NCBI RefSeq assembly: GCF_004745595.1
Contig: NZ_SRLH01000002.1
Coordinates: 124,001 to 188,000 of the forward strand
Origin: Flavobacterium humi
GTDB taxonomy: Bacteria; Bacteroidota; Bacteroidia; Flavobacteriales; Flavobacteriaceae
Direction: 5' to 3'
DNA: 64,000 nt
Shown piece by piece: positions 43,643-51,996 of this stretch. Every line of letters begins with the position of its first letter. The first letter of the stretch is position 1. The translations under genes were made by a program, and so were the position numbers. The notes beneath the pieces were generated by a model. The model worked only from the letters and a program-made list of their open reading frames with translations. It was not told where the DNA came from and made no database searches.

Positions 43643-44491
43643 ATGAAAAATTTATTAATTATCATACTATTCGTTTTTAACATAACTAAAATAGAAGCAC
43701 AAATTCCTTCTCAAGAATTTGACAAAGTAAAAATGGAATATAAAGGAACTAAAGCTGTTCAAGCTAAACTCCTGATGAGACACGTAGAAATGTGGGGTAA
43801 AATAAGTGAAAAGGAAGCTAAACTAGATGCTGCTTATTTAGACCTTTTGATCTCTAGTATTGGTATAACAAAAGAGCAAATTCAAAAGTATCTATCATTT
43901 AAAAATATAACCAATAATGAAATTGGCGGTGACATAAATTCACCAATTTCAAGTGTAACTGCTGGTGGCAAGAAAGTTTTTGCAAAATATTTCGTTATTC
44001 ATGATGTAAGTACTCCGGCCCTTGAACATAACTTTCCTCAAGATATTAATGAAGAATCATGGAGCTTTAATAATTTAGATCGATGGAATAAAAAAGTTAC
44101 TCATGTTTATTTAGCCAGAACCGGGAAATCAAAAACTGTGGCTGATTTCTCTGAAGGATTAAGAGCTACAAAATTTGAATTAAAAAAATTAGGGATACCG
44201 TCACGGGGCTTATATATTCATATTGAGTTAATACAACCAAGAGTTTATCCACCTGGAAATGCAGGAAATGCACCAGTTGCACCTAAACCTGGATTTACTG
44301 AAGCTCAATATGAAAGATTAGCATTGCTATACATATGCTCTAGTTTTAGAAAAGGAGAATGGCTTGTACCGGCTTTCCACGCTAATATAGATCAAGGTTT
44401 GAATGACAGCCATGATGACCCTCAAAATTTTGAAACTCAAAAATTCACTGATAAAGTCATGCAAGTACTTTTAGATATCAAAAAATATTAA
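43643..44491 (+). CDS. Secreted N-acetylmuramoyl-L-alanine amidase-like protein
   Basis: The 282-aa protein has a signal peptide cut after about residue 19 (KIEAQ). Motifs resemble an Amidase_2/PGRP zinc site: YFVIHDVSTP supplies a first His, and FHANIDQGLNDSHDDPQNFE near the C-terminus supplies a second His and the HxDP-type end. RGLYIHIELIQPR forms the central strand. It may cut peptidoglycan in the periplasm or in a rival. Assignment is from a few motifs and length; no cognate immunity gene is proven, but a membrane protein is encoded divergently. Confidence 0.55.
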   Translation: MKNLLIIILFVFNITKIEAQIPSQEFDKVKMEYKGTKAVQAKLLMRHVEMWGKISEKEAKLDAAYLDLLISSIGITKEQIQKYLSFKNITNNEIGGDINSPISSVTAGGKKVFAKYFVIHDVSTPALEHNFPQDINEESWSFNNLDRWNKKVTHVYLARTGKSKTVADFSEGLRATKFELKKLGIPSRGLYIHIELIQPRVYPPGNAGNAPVAPKPGFTEAQYERLALLYICSSFRKGEWLVPAFHANIDQGLNDSHDDPQNFETQKFTDKVMQVLLDIKKY

Positions 44492-44608
44492 GCTACCACT
44501 TATCATTAATTCCCAATAATCTCTGATTTATATCCAGTTATTTTTTTCGTTTTTAAGGTTAAATATTTTTATCGTATTATATATGTATAAATTACAAAAC
44601 AATATATT

Positions 44609-44911
44609 ATGAAAACTAATGACTTAATAAATGAAAATTTGGACACTATAAAATGTATTATTAAAACATCGCCAAATGATAAGTTTGATTCACATGAATT
44701 TATAAAGGTGTTTGCAAAAAAATTTGAACCCCAATATGTCACCCTTTTAGCTCGTTATAAGAGAAATACTCATAGAATCGTTCATGCACAAATTGCACTT
44801 AATCTTGCGAAGAATATGGATTATTTAGAAATTGAGAAAAATGGAAAAGTTATTAGTGAAACTGTTTTTGGTCTTAACAATCCGAATAAATTGTGGAATA
44901 AAAAAGTATAA
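44609..44911 (+). CDS. Hypothetical protein, 100 aa
   Basis: The small soluble basic protein (DSHEFIKVFAKKFEPQYVTL; RNTHRIVHAQIALNLAKN) has no signal or membrane segment. It has a good start at ATG 44609 and stands alone between amidase-like and membrane-protein genes. No family recognised. Confidence 0.5.
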   Translation: MKTNDLINENLDTIKCIIKTSPNDKFDSHEFIKVFAKKFEPQYVTLLARYKRNTHRIVHAQIALNLAKNMDYLEIEKNGKVISETVFGLNNPNKLWNKKV

Positions 44912-44968
44912 AACTAAAGACTCCCCTTAATATAAGCAGGGTATACAGGTACTAGATTTTTAAAGAAT

Positions 44969-45517
44969 TTATTTCTGGATTACTAAGAACCCGATTAATG
45001 CAATCAAAAGTATTGAAATCATTAAGTAAAGTTTTGAGAGATACATAGTCTTCATTCTTTCATCATTTACTATTCTGTTATTAGAAGAGGTAATAATATA
45101 ACAATCCCTTAAGTATGCATCAAAGTTAATTTGTGTATTACTTACTGTTTTCTTTTTTAACATTTTAGCTTGATCTTTATTAGATTTTACAAATTCACCT
45201 TCTGTTTTTTGTAAATCGGTAGAAATGGGTAAGTATTGATATTTATAAAATCCATTTAAATACATTTTCATTAAATACATAGTAGAGAGAGCCACCAAAC
45301 CTCCAAATAAAGCAAAAAGAGATTTTGTCAGAAGTAACATATATAAACTGTTATTGTGACTATTGACATAGTGTTTTTGAAATAAGAATAATCCAATGCC
45401 AATTAATATGACAATTAAATTCATCGGAAGACTTAATTGAGAATCAATATTGACTTTTGTTTTAAGTTCTTCTATGTAAATCTCTTTATATAATTCAATA
45501 TTAAGTTTTTCTTTCAT
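44969..45517 (-). CDS. Membrane protein of the Lit-like trio
   Basis: The 182-aa protein has three hydrophobic segments (about 30-48, 58-84 and 160-179) separated by a charged cytoplasmic-type loop (TDLQKTEGEFVKSNKDQAKM). No family is recognised. It lies 59 bases downstream of the metallopeptidase on the same strand and could be an effector of the same defence-like module. This association is inference from gene order. Confidence 0.55.
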   Translation of the reverse strand: MKEKLNIELYKEIYIEELKTKVNIDSQLSLPMNLIVILIGIGLFLFQKHYVNSHNNSLYMLLLTKSLFALFGGLVALSTMYLMKMYLNGFYKYQYLPISTDLQKTEGEFVKSNKDQAKMLKKKTVSNTQINFDAYLRDCYIITSSNNRIVNDERMKTMYLSKLYLMISILLIALIGFLVIQK

Positions 45518-45576
45518 TTTTCGTTTATGTCTTTAATCTTTCAAACAATTCGAGAATTAAGTACCCATCCAGTAAA

Positions 45577-46617
45577 TTATGGTTTTTTTATTTTGTTCAT
45601 TTCAGCAAGGATTTCATAAAACATTTCACTATAATTTTCAGAAGTTTCAGATATTTCAAAGTCAATTTTAAAATAGTTACCCCACAATTTAAATGCTAAT
45701 GACGCCATACCCCATTGTAGATCTAAATCTTTTAAATTAAGTTTTTCCATAACATTTCTAATTCTATCATCGGCATCTGGATAAGTACCGCCTTTGTATA
45801 GTTTTGGGCTAAGAAATAATAATGCACACATTCCAGCTACCGCACCATGTTTTAGGGAAGGAATTAGGTCTTGGTTTTCACAGCTTAAAACTTGTTCTAA
45901 TGCAAAATTATCTGCATCTAGTTCTTCCGCAAGTGATTGAGCCGCCGTGGCCGGCATATATGTTACATGATTAAAATAATTATGCCCTATTTCATGACTC
46001 AGCACAAAAAACATAGCGGAAGTAAATAAAGAGTTGGCTCTCTCAACATAGTACGAATACTTACAATCAAATTCTTCAGGATTTGGTAAAGTTTTATCCC
46101 AATCACTATAATTATTTCTTAAGGACATCCCATAGTTGAATACTGCGATTGCAGCATTTACCTGTTCGTTATTTTTATCTATTAAGCCGGTATAATTTCC
46201 TCTTAAGTGTGGTTTCTGAATAATTTCATCAAATGTTACAAGAAGAGAGTAGCAGATGCACCATAAGTAAGAATTAAAAGTTTCATAAATACTAATTTTT
46301 CTCTTGGAACTAATACTAGCAGCATTAACGCTCGCAACATGAAGAATTTTTTGTTTATCTATATGATATAATATTCCTTGTTGCAAACCATTATTTTTAA
46401 TTTCATTTAACAACGTTTTGTAAAATTCAGGGGAGACTATTTCAAGCCAATAAGTTATATTATGCTGTAGAACACGTACGGGTAATTCGCCGACATGGCT
46501 CTTTGGATTATAAAATGATTTTTTTTTGAAAATGATTTTATTAAAAAGACACTTTATAAAATTCTTTTGCTCTAAAAGAAATACTCTAATTAGGACAATT
46601 CTATGGTTTATACTCAT
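45577..46617 (-). CDS. Lit/U49-like zinc metallopeptidase
   Basis: The 346-aa soluble protein has YYVERANSLFTSAMFFVLS leading into H208-E-I-G-H212 and then EELDADNFALEQ, the layout of Peptidase_U49/phage-exclusion Lit proteins and of other gluzincin-like proteases with an EADxFA third-ligand motif. Lit of E. coli cleaves EF-Tu on phage infection; no substrate is known for this one. It sits between an HTH regulator gene upstream and a membrane-protein gene downstream, all on the minus strand. Metalloprotease assignment is firm; the Lit family is a tentative reading. Confidence 0.6.
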   Translation of the reverse strand: MSINHRIVLIRVFLLEQKNFIKCLFNKIIFKKKSFYNPKSHVGELPVRVLQHNITYWLEIVSPEFYKTLLNEIKNNGLQQGILYHIDKQKILHVASVNAASISSKRKISIYETFNSYLWCICYSLLVTFDEIIQKPHLRGNYTGLIDKNNEQVNAAIAVFNYGMSLRNNYSDWDKTLPNPEEFDCKYSYYVERANSLFTSAMFFVLSHEIGHNYFNHVTYMPATAAQSLAEELDADNFALEQVLSCENQDLIPSLKHGAVAGMCALLFLSPKLYKGGTYPDADDRIRNVMEKLNLKDLDLQWGMASLAFKLWGNYFKIDFEISETSENYSEMFYEILAEMNKIKKP

Positions 46618-46708
46618 TAATTGGAAGCAGTTTAATTTTTAACCACGTTTAAGTTAGTAGTCGTTTTTTTTCAAAAATTGTTGCAAGTACGAAAACTACA
46701 ATCTTTGC

Positions 46709-47017
46709 CTAAGATTTTTTAAAAGTAAGTATCTCAGAATCTTTTATAGAGTCATATATTTTGGCAAAATCAGTTAATGAAAACCCCATTGCTTCAATAA
46801 TTAAAATTAGTGTGGTCGAATCTGCAATAGAATTAGCATTAAAAGTATTCGAAACAGTAGCTTTTCTAATATCTGCATTAAGTGCAATATCATTATAGCT
46901 TTTGACAATAGAATTATCAGCATTCTTAACCTGCGCACTATTTTGAATGCTCGCTAATAGCTTTTTTAAACTGATTGCAGTCTTAATTTTAATATGCTCT
47001 GTAGAATTTTCTTTCAC
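46709..47017 (-). CDS. XRE-like HTH regulator
   Basis: The 102-aa protein has an HTH core of the Cro/C1 type: KSYNDIALNADIRKATVSNT, followed by FNANSIADSTTLILIIEAMG, as in small regulators that time expression. The start is GTG 47017 (MKENSTEHIKIK). A perfect 18-bp-arm inverted repeat lies 22-61 bases upstream and is a likely operator. It is the first of three minus-strand genes (regulator, metallopeptidase, membrane protein), the usual form of a regulated defence or addiction module. Confidence 0.65.
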   Translation of the reverse strand: MKENSTEHIKIKTAISLKKLLASIQNSAQVKNADNSIVKSYNDIALNADIRKATVSNTFNANSIADSTTLILIIEAMGFSLTDFAKIYDSIKDSEILTFKKS

Positions 47018-47038
47018 AATGCAATTAACTATATTTAA

Positions 47039-47078
47039 AATAATTTATCGGTACGCTTTGGCGTACCGATAAATTATT
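47039..47078. promoter_or_regulatory. Perfect inverted repeat, 18-bp arms, probable operator
   Basis: AATAATTTATCGGTACGC (47039-47056) pairs exactly with 47061-47078 around TTTG. The right arm ends two bases before a plus-strand promoter element, and the left arm is close to the divergent HTH gene start. It can regulate both directions. Confidence 0.75.
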
Positions 47079-47079
47079 A

Positions 47080-47128
47080 TATATTTGCTTTTTAACTAGT
47101 CATCTAGTATAGATTTTTATTAATTTTG
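47080..47128 (+). promoter_or_regulatory. Two tandem promoter elements of the SusC leader
   Basis: TATATTTG (47080-47087) and TAATTTTG (47121-47128) both match TAnnTTTG exactly. Between them is ACTAG-TCAT-CTAGT (47095-47108). Transcripts from either would carry a leader of over 390 bases before susC. Confidence 0.55.
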
Positions 47129-47173
47129 CGATTCTTCATATAAAATATTTGAAGCATTCGCTTTGAGTCTCGT

Positions 47174-47274
47174 ATCAGAAAACTGGTAATTTTAAGCAAC
47201 GAGATGATAAGTAAGATGCTCACGTCTATGGCGTGGGCTCACTTATTGTTGCTCGGTATACCAGTACCTCTGAT
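47174..47274 (+). ncRNA. Structured RNA leader (nested hairpin)
   Basis: Five stems nest in one long hairpin: ATCAGA/TCTGAT (47174, 47269), CTGGTA/TACCAG (47183, 47259), AGCAAC/GTTGCT (47195, 47248), ATAAGT/ACTTAT (47207, 47241) and GCTCACG/CGTGGGC (47218, 47232; one G-U). The extent of pairing is far beyond chance. The RNA could be a cis-acting leader of susC, an independent small RNA or a type I toxin mRNA. No named family is assigned. Confidence 0.65.
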
Positions 47275-47281
47275 GCAGTAA
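47216..47281 (+). CDS. 21-aa hydrophobic mini-ORF inside the hairpin
   Basis: ATG 47216 opens a 21-codon frame ending at TAA 47279-47281. The product is strongly hydrophobic (MLTSMAWAHLLLLGIPVP, then LMQ) and of membrane-spanning character. The coding bases form one side and the loop of the hairpin, so translation would need the fold to open. It could be a leader peptide, a type I-like toxin or chance. The start has no clear Shine-Dalgarno, as is normal in Bacteroidota. Confidence 0.4.
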   Translation: MLTSMAWAHLLLLGIPVPLMQ

Positions 47282-47447
47282 GCTGAGTTCCGCGCCTATT
47301 TTTTTAGGCTTTCTTCACTTTATTCAGAGCGCATATTCGATTAAATAAGATTCGCAGCATTTGCCATAACCATCAAACCAAATGCCTATGATCTAAGAAA
47401 CTTCACGTCTTTGCGATTTTTATCCGGTCGATAAAGCGCAAAAAAAT

Positions 47448-47484
47448 GCCCTCCATTCAACGTCGACAAACATTCATGGAGGGC
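47448..47484. terminator. Hairpin near the end of the SusC leader
   Basis: GCCCTCCAT (47448-47456) pairs with ATGGAGGGC (47476-47484) over a 19-base loop. The minus strand has seven T after the stem, so it could stop antisense transcription; on the plus strand no T-run follows. Confidence 0.45.
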
Positions 47485-47531
47485 TGTAGCTAAACAAAAA
47501 CTAACTTCTATTTAACCAGTAATCCAATATT

Positions 47532-50500
47532 ATGAAAACTTTTTCATTAAACAAAGGGTTGACAGTACTTTGGTATCCGATAATTTTCAGCTTTTACCTA
47601 TTCTGTACGCCAGCCTTAGCACGAAATCCCTTACGGCTTTCTGATTATCAACAACAATCGCAAGTCACAGGGATAGTAAGCGATGGTACTGTTCCTCTTG
47701 CAGGAGTCATTATCTCGATCAAAGGAAAACAAATAGCCGTGTCTTCAGATTATGATGGCAAATTCACCATAACGGCATCCGCACAGGACATACTCGTTTT
47801 CTCTTATTTAGGCTTTAAAACCGTTACAATTCCCGTTGCTGATCGCAAAACTATTAATGTTCATATGCAGGAAGACATCGCTTCACTTCAGGAGGTAAAA
47901 ATCAATGCAGGATATTATTCAGTCAAAGAAAGTGAACGTACCGGAAGTATTGCCAAAATAAGCTCCAAAGACATCGATAAGCAGCCTGTATCCAATGTCT
48001 TGGCAGCTATGCAAGGGAGAATGGCAGGAGTCAATATCGTTCAAACTACCGGAACGCCCGGAGGCGGGTTTGATATCCAGATCAGAGGGCAAAACAGTTT
48101 GCGTATCAACGGAAATAATCCTCTTTATATTATTGATGGAGTTCCCTATTCATCAGATCCTATAGGCACAGGAATTAATTCTGCTGTGCTGCCGACACAA
48201 CCAAGTCCACTGAACAGTATCAATCCAGATCAAATCGAAAGTATTGAAGTTTTAAAAGATGCTGATGCCACTTCCATCTATGGTTCACGTGGTGCAAATG
48301 GTGTGGTACTAATCACTACAAAAAAAGGTAAAGCGGGGAAAACCAAATTCAATGCTAAACTCTTAACAGGGGCCGGAAGAGTCACAAGTTTTATGGATCT
48401 TATGAATACCCAGCAATACCTGCAAATGCGAAGAGAAGCATTTGCCAATGATGGTATTTCTCCAATACCTGACTATGCCTACGATGTTAACGGAACTTGG
48501 GATCAAAATCGTTATACGGATTGGCAGAAGGAATTACTGGGAGGCACTGCCAATATCACCGATATTCAAACGTCGCTTTCGGGAGGTTCTGCCCAGACAC
48601 AATTTTTGGTAAGCGGTAACTTCAACAAACAGACTACAGTTTTTCCGGGTGATTTCAATTATAAAAAAAGCAATCTGCATTTGAATTTGAACCATGAATC
48701 GGATAATAAAAAGTTCCGAATCAATCTCTCCGCAGGATACACGATTCAGAACAACAATCAGCCCCGACTGGACCTGATGAGGGAAGCGGTCAATATGTCT
48801 CCAAATGCTCCGGCGCTGTATAATGCTGACGGAACCCTAAATTGGGAGAATAACACCTTTAATAATCCACTGCGAAATTTGGAAGGAAAATATCAGACCA
48901 AAACCAATGATTTGATTGCCAATATAATGTTATCTTATCAGTTGATGGATAACCTTCAACTTAAAACAAGTTTTGGATATACCACTTTAGGTAATACCGA
49001 AACTACGGCCTCACCTTCTACAAAATATAATCCTTCCTATGGACTAGGTCCCGAATTTTCAACCCTTATTGCCAGCAGTGCAGACCGAAATTCATGGATT
49101 ATTGAACCACAACTGAATTGGAATAAAGTCATCGGAAAGGGAAAGCTGGATATCCTTGCAGGAGCCACCTTTCAATCACAGCAAAGTAATCAATTGGTAC
49201 AGTATGCATCCGGATTTTCGAGCAATAGCCTGATTTACAATCTTGCGTCGGCTTCGAATATTTTTACAATGGTCAGTGAAGAATCACAGTACAGGTATCA
49301 GGCATTTTTTGGGCGTGTGAACTACAATTGGCAAGAGAAATACATCGTCAATCTTACCGGAAGACGAGATGGATCAAGCCGTTTTGGCCCAGGAGACCAA
49401 TTTGCCGCCTTTGGTGCCGTTGGGGCAGCATGGTTATTTTCAAGAGAAAAATTCTTTGAAAACAATACTGTTCTAAGTTTTGGAAAACTAAGAGCCAGTT
49501 ATGGGATTACAGGAAATGACCAGATTGGGGACTATCAGTATCTTGACACTTACGCATCCTCCGGAATTAATTATGGCGGTACTATTGGACTGCAGCCTAC
49601 AAGACTATTTAATCCAAAGTTTGGATGGGAAACCAACAGAAAGTTTGAAGTTGCTCTCGAAACAGGTTTTTTAAATGACTGTCTGTTTATTACCGCCGGA
49701 TGGTATAACAACCAATCCTCAAACCAATTGACCGGAATACCTCTGCCGGGAACTACGGGTTTTTCCACCCTTCAAGCCAATCTTAATGCAACAGTACAAA
49801 ACCGTGGTCTAGAATTGACGCTGCGTACGCTAAACTTCCAAAGAAAAAATTTCAACTGGAGTACCAATATAAACCTGACTATCGCTAAAAACAAATTATT
49901 AAAATTCCCCGATCTAGCCGGTTCAACCTATACTAATCAATATGTAATTGGACAGGCACTGAGCATCCAGAAAGTTTATCATTTTACGGGAGTTGACCCA
50001 CAAACAGGAATATACACGTTTGAAGATGTAAATGGTGATGGAATATTATCAGGCCCAGACGATAAAAAAACCATAAAAGATTTTAGTCCTGAGTACTATG
50101 GAGGATTACAAAATAGCTTAAAGTATAAAAACTGGCAACTTGATTTCTTATTCCAATTTGTGAAGCAGATTAATTATAACGAAACAATTTATTTCGGTGT
50201 TCCTGGTTCACAAGGCAACCAGCCTTTAACAATATTGAATCATTGGCACCAAGCTGGCGATATTGTGCCATACCCTCTTTATACGGACGGTTCCAACAGT
50301 GCCGCTGTTGACTCGTACTATAAGTATTTTGAAAGTGATGGGGTAATCAGCGACGCTTCTTTTGTACGTCTGAAAAACGTTTCACTCTCCTATGATCTAC
50401 CAATTAAAGATCTGCAATGCAAATTGTTTTTCGAAGGACAAAATATACTGACTTTCACAAAATACAAAGGAGCAGATCCCGAATTTAAATCTGCGGGATA

Positions 50501-50549
50501 TCTGCCTCCACTGAGGATCTTTTCTGCAGGAGTACAGTTTAGTTTTTAA
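47532..50549 (+). CDS. SusC/RagA-family TonB-linked outer-membrane transporter
   Basis: The 1,005-aa protein has a signal peptide (about residues 1-30). A carboxypeptidase-regulatory-like domain follows (about 40-115: VTGIVSDGTVPLAGVIISIK, GKFTITASAQD). Next come the TonB plug (IQIRGQNSLRINGNNPLYII, DGVPYSS, ATSIYGSRGANGVVLITTKK) and the beta-barrel ending in IFSAGVQFSF. It imports large nutrients with its SusD partner, whose gene starts 16 bases downstream. The operon also encodes an S9 peptidase, so the substrate is probably a peptide. The substrate is inference. Confidence 0.93.
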   Translation: MKTFSLNKGLTVLWYPIIFSFYLFCTPALARNPLRLSDYQQQSQVTGIVSDGTVPLAGVIISIKGKQIAVSSDYDGKFTITASAQDILVFSYLGFKTVTIPVADRKTINVHMQEDIASLQEVKINAGYYSVKESERTGSIAKISSKDIDKQPVSNVLAAMQGRMAGVNIVQTTGTPGGGFDIQIRGQNSLRINGNNPLYIIDGVPYSSDPIGTGINSAVLPTQPSPLNSINPDQIESIEVLKDADATSIYGSRGANGVVLITTKKGKAGKTKFNAKLLTGAGRVTSFMDLMNTQQYLQMRREAFANDGISPIPDYAYDVNGTWDQNRYTDWQKELLGGTANITDIQTSLSGGSAQTQFLVSGNFNKQTTVFPGDFNYKKSNLHLNLNHESDNKKFRINLSAGYTIQNNNQPRLDLMREAVNMSPNAPALYNADGTLNWENNTFNNPLRNLEGKYQTKTNDLIANIMLSYQLMDNLQLKTSFGYTTLGNTETTASPSTKYNPSYGLGPEFSTLIASSADRNSWIIEPQLNWNKVIGKGKLDILAGATFQSQQSNQLVQYASGFSSNSLIYNLASASNIFTMVSEESQYRYQAFFGRVNYNWQEKYIVNLTGRRDGSSRFGPGDQFAAFGAVGAAWLFSREKFFENNTVLSFGKLRASYGITGNDQIGDYQYLDTYASSGINYGGTIGLQPTRLFNPKFGWETNRKFEVALETGFLNDCLFITAGWYNNQSSNQLTGIPLPGTTGFSTLQANLNATVQNRGLELTLRTLNFQRKNFNWSTNINLTIAKNKLLKFPDLAGSTYTNQYVIGQALSIQKVYHFTGVDPQTGIYTFEDVNGDGILSGPDDKKTIKDFSPEYYGGLQNSLKYKNWQLDFLFQFVKQINYNETIYFGVPGSQGNQPLTILNHWHQAGDIVPYPLYTDGSNSAAVDSYYKYFESDGVISDASFVRLKNVSLSYDLPIKDLQCKLFFEGQNILTFTKYKGADPEFKSAGYLPPLRIFSAGVQFSF

Positions 50550-50565
50550 TTTAAAAGTAGAAACC

Positions 50566-51996
50566 ATGAAAAATTTCAATATAAATAATTTACATTGGCA
50601 GAATTCCGCAAATCCCATTTGGAGAATCACCTTTTCCTCTATTTGTCTTTTGCTGTTGGCCTTAATTATAAATGCCTGTGATAACTTTGTGGATGTAGAT
50701 CTGCCTAACTCACAACTTACCGCCACTGCAGTCTTTGAGGAAAAGGCAACCGCAAATGCAGCTATGACTGATATCTATTCCAAAATCAGGGATACAGGAT
50801 TACTAACAGGTTCAGCGTCGGGACTTTCCCATTTTCTTGGGAATTATGCGGATGAACTTAAATTTTATGGTGATCCGCAAAACGGTACAGTTGCTTTTTT
50901 TAACAATTCCCTTATTGCATCCAATGCCGATGTTAAAGGATTATGGGACAGCAGTTATAATCAAATTTATGCCTCCAATGCTGTTATTGAGGGCGTTGAC
51001 CAATCAGTTCATTTACCTGCTGTCGACCGTGATCAATTAAAAGGTGAGGCCCTGTTTGTAAGGGCTCTGATTCATTTTTATCTTACCAACCTCTATGGCG
51101 CAGTCCCTTATATTACTACAACCAATTATGAGCAGAACCGCCACGCAGTAAAACTGCCTGTGGGTACGATATATAACAATATCAAGACGGATCTGGAGCT
51201 AGCCATCCAGCTTTTGCCTGAAAACTATATTTCTGCAGATCGTGTTCGTCCTAACAAATATGCAGCGCATGCACTGCTAGCGCGTTTGGATTTATATGCC
51301 GATTTATGGGACGAAGCTTCCAATGAGGCATCGGCTGTACTGAACAATACAGGATTGTATGTTTATGAACAGGACCTTGATAAAATCTTTCTCAAAGAAA
51401 GCACTTCAACAATCTGGCAATTGGCTCCAGGGTTTAGCGGTGGCAATACACTGGAAAGTGTCACATTTAATTTTACCGGCGGTCCACCACCACTATCGGC
51501 ACTAACGACCGAATTGATGTCCGCATTTCCCATCAATGACCAGAGAAAAATACATTGGACAAAAGCCGTCACCGATGGTACTACGACATGGTATCATCCA
51601 TTCAAGTATAAGTATTCTGATACAGGATCATCTGTTGAATTTTCGATCATCTTTCGTCTTGCAGAAATATATTTAATAAGAGCCGAAGCCAGAGCACATT
51701 CCGGTGATCTGATAGGTGCCAAGGAAGATTTAAATAAGGTAAGAAATACAGCCGGATTAGGAGATACATCTGCAATTACACAAACTGAAATTCTTGATGC
51801 CATATTACAGGAAAGACAATTGGAACTTTTTACCGAATTTGGAAATCGCTTTTTTGACCTTAAACGCATGGGCAGAATCCAATCTGTTTTATCAGGCATA
51901 AAAACCGGGTGGGATGCGCACGACATACTATTTCCAATTCCAGAGGTGGAATTGAATCTGAATCCAAACTTACTGCCACAAAATCCGGGATATTAA
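50566..51996 (+). CDS. SusD/RagB-family outer-membrane lipoprotein
   Basis: The 476-aa protein has a signal with Cys near residue 38 (LLLALIINACDNF) and the SusD helical fold. Signatures include RALIHFYLTNLYGAVPYITT, ELFTEFGNRFFDLKRMG and the C-terminal end WDAHDILFPIPEVELNLNP. It binds substrate at the surface and closes the SusC barrel as a lid. The stop (TAATG) overlaps the start of the peptidase gene, so the two are translationally coupled. Confidence 0.92.
   Translation: MKNFNINNLHWQNSANPIWRITFSSICLLLLALIINACDNFVDVDLPNSQLTATAVFEEKATANAAMTDIYSKIRDTGLLTGSASGLSHFLGNYADELKFYGDPQNGTVAFFNNSLIASNADVKGLWDSSYNQIYASNAVIEGVDQSVHLPAVDRDQLKGEALFVRALIHFYLTNLYGAVPYITTTNYEQNRHAVKLPVGTIYNNIKTDLELAIQLLPENYISADRVRPNKYAAHALLARLDLYADLWDEASNEASAVLNNTGLYVYEQDLDKIFLKESTSTIWQLAPGFSGGNTLESVTFNFTGGPPPLSALTTELMSAFPINDQRKIHWTKAVTDGTTTWYHPFKYKYSDTGSSVEFSIIFRLAEIYLIRAEARAHSGDLIGAKEDLNKVRNTAGLGDTSAITQTEILDAILQERQLELFTEFGNRFFDLKRMGRIQSVLSGIKTGWDAHDILFPIPEVELNLNPNLLPQNPGY

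Larger units (their letters stand above)
47018..47531. other. Non-coding 514-bp regulatory stretch
   Basis: Between the divergent HTH and susC genes no long gene is found. It contains a perfect inverted repeat (47039-47078), two perfect TAnnTTTG elements on the plus strand (47080-47087 and 47121-47128), a long nested hairpin (47174-47274) with an internal mini-ORF, GCCT-N8-AGGC (47294-47309) and another hairpin (47448-47484). It is the leader of the SusC/SusD/S9 operon. Confidence 0.7.

Noticed and set aside
43455..43646. 63-aa plus-strand ORF between the membrane protein and the amidase-like gene
   Set aside because: It covers the divergent promoter region, overlaps both neighbours and has no recognisable sequence character.
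51909..51995. N-terminal extension of the S9 peptidase inside susD
   Set aside because: The signal peptide begins at ATG 51996, coupled to the susD stop as TAATG.
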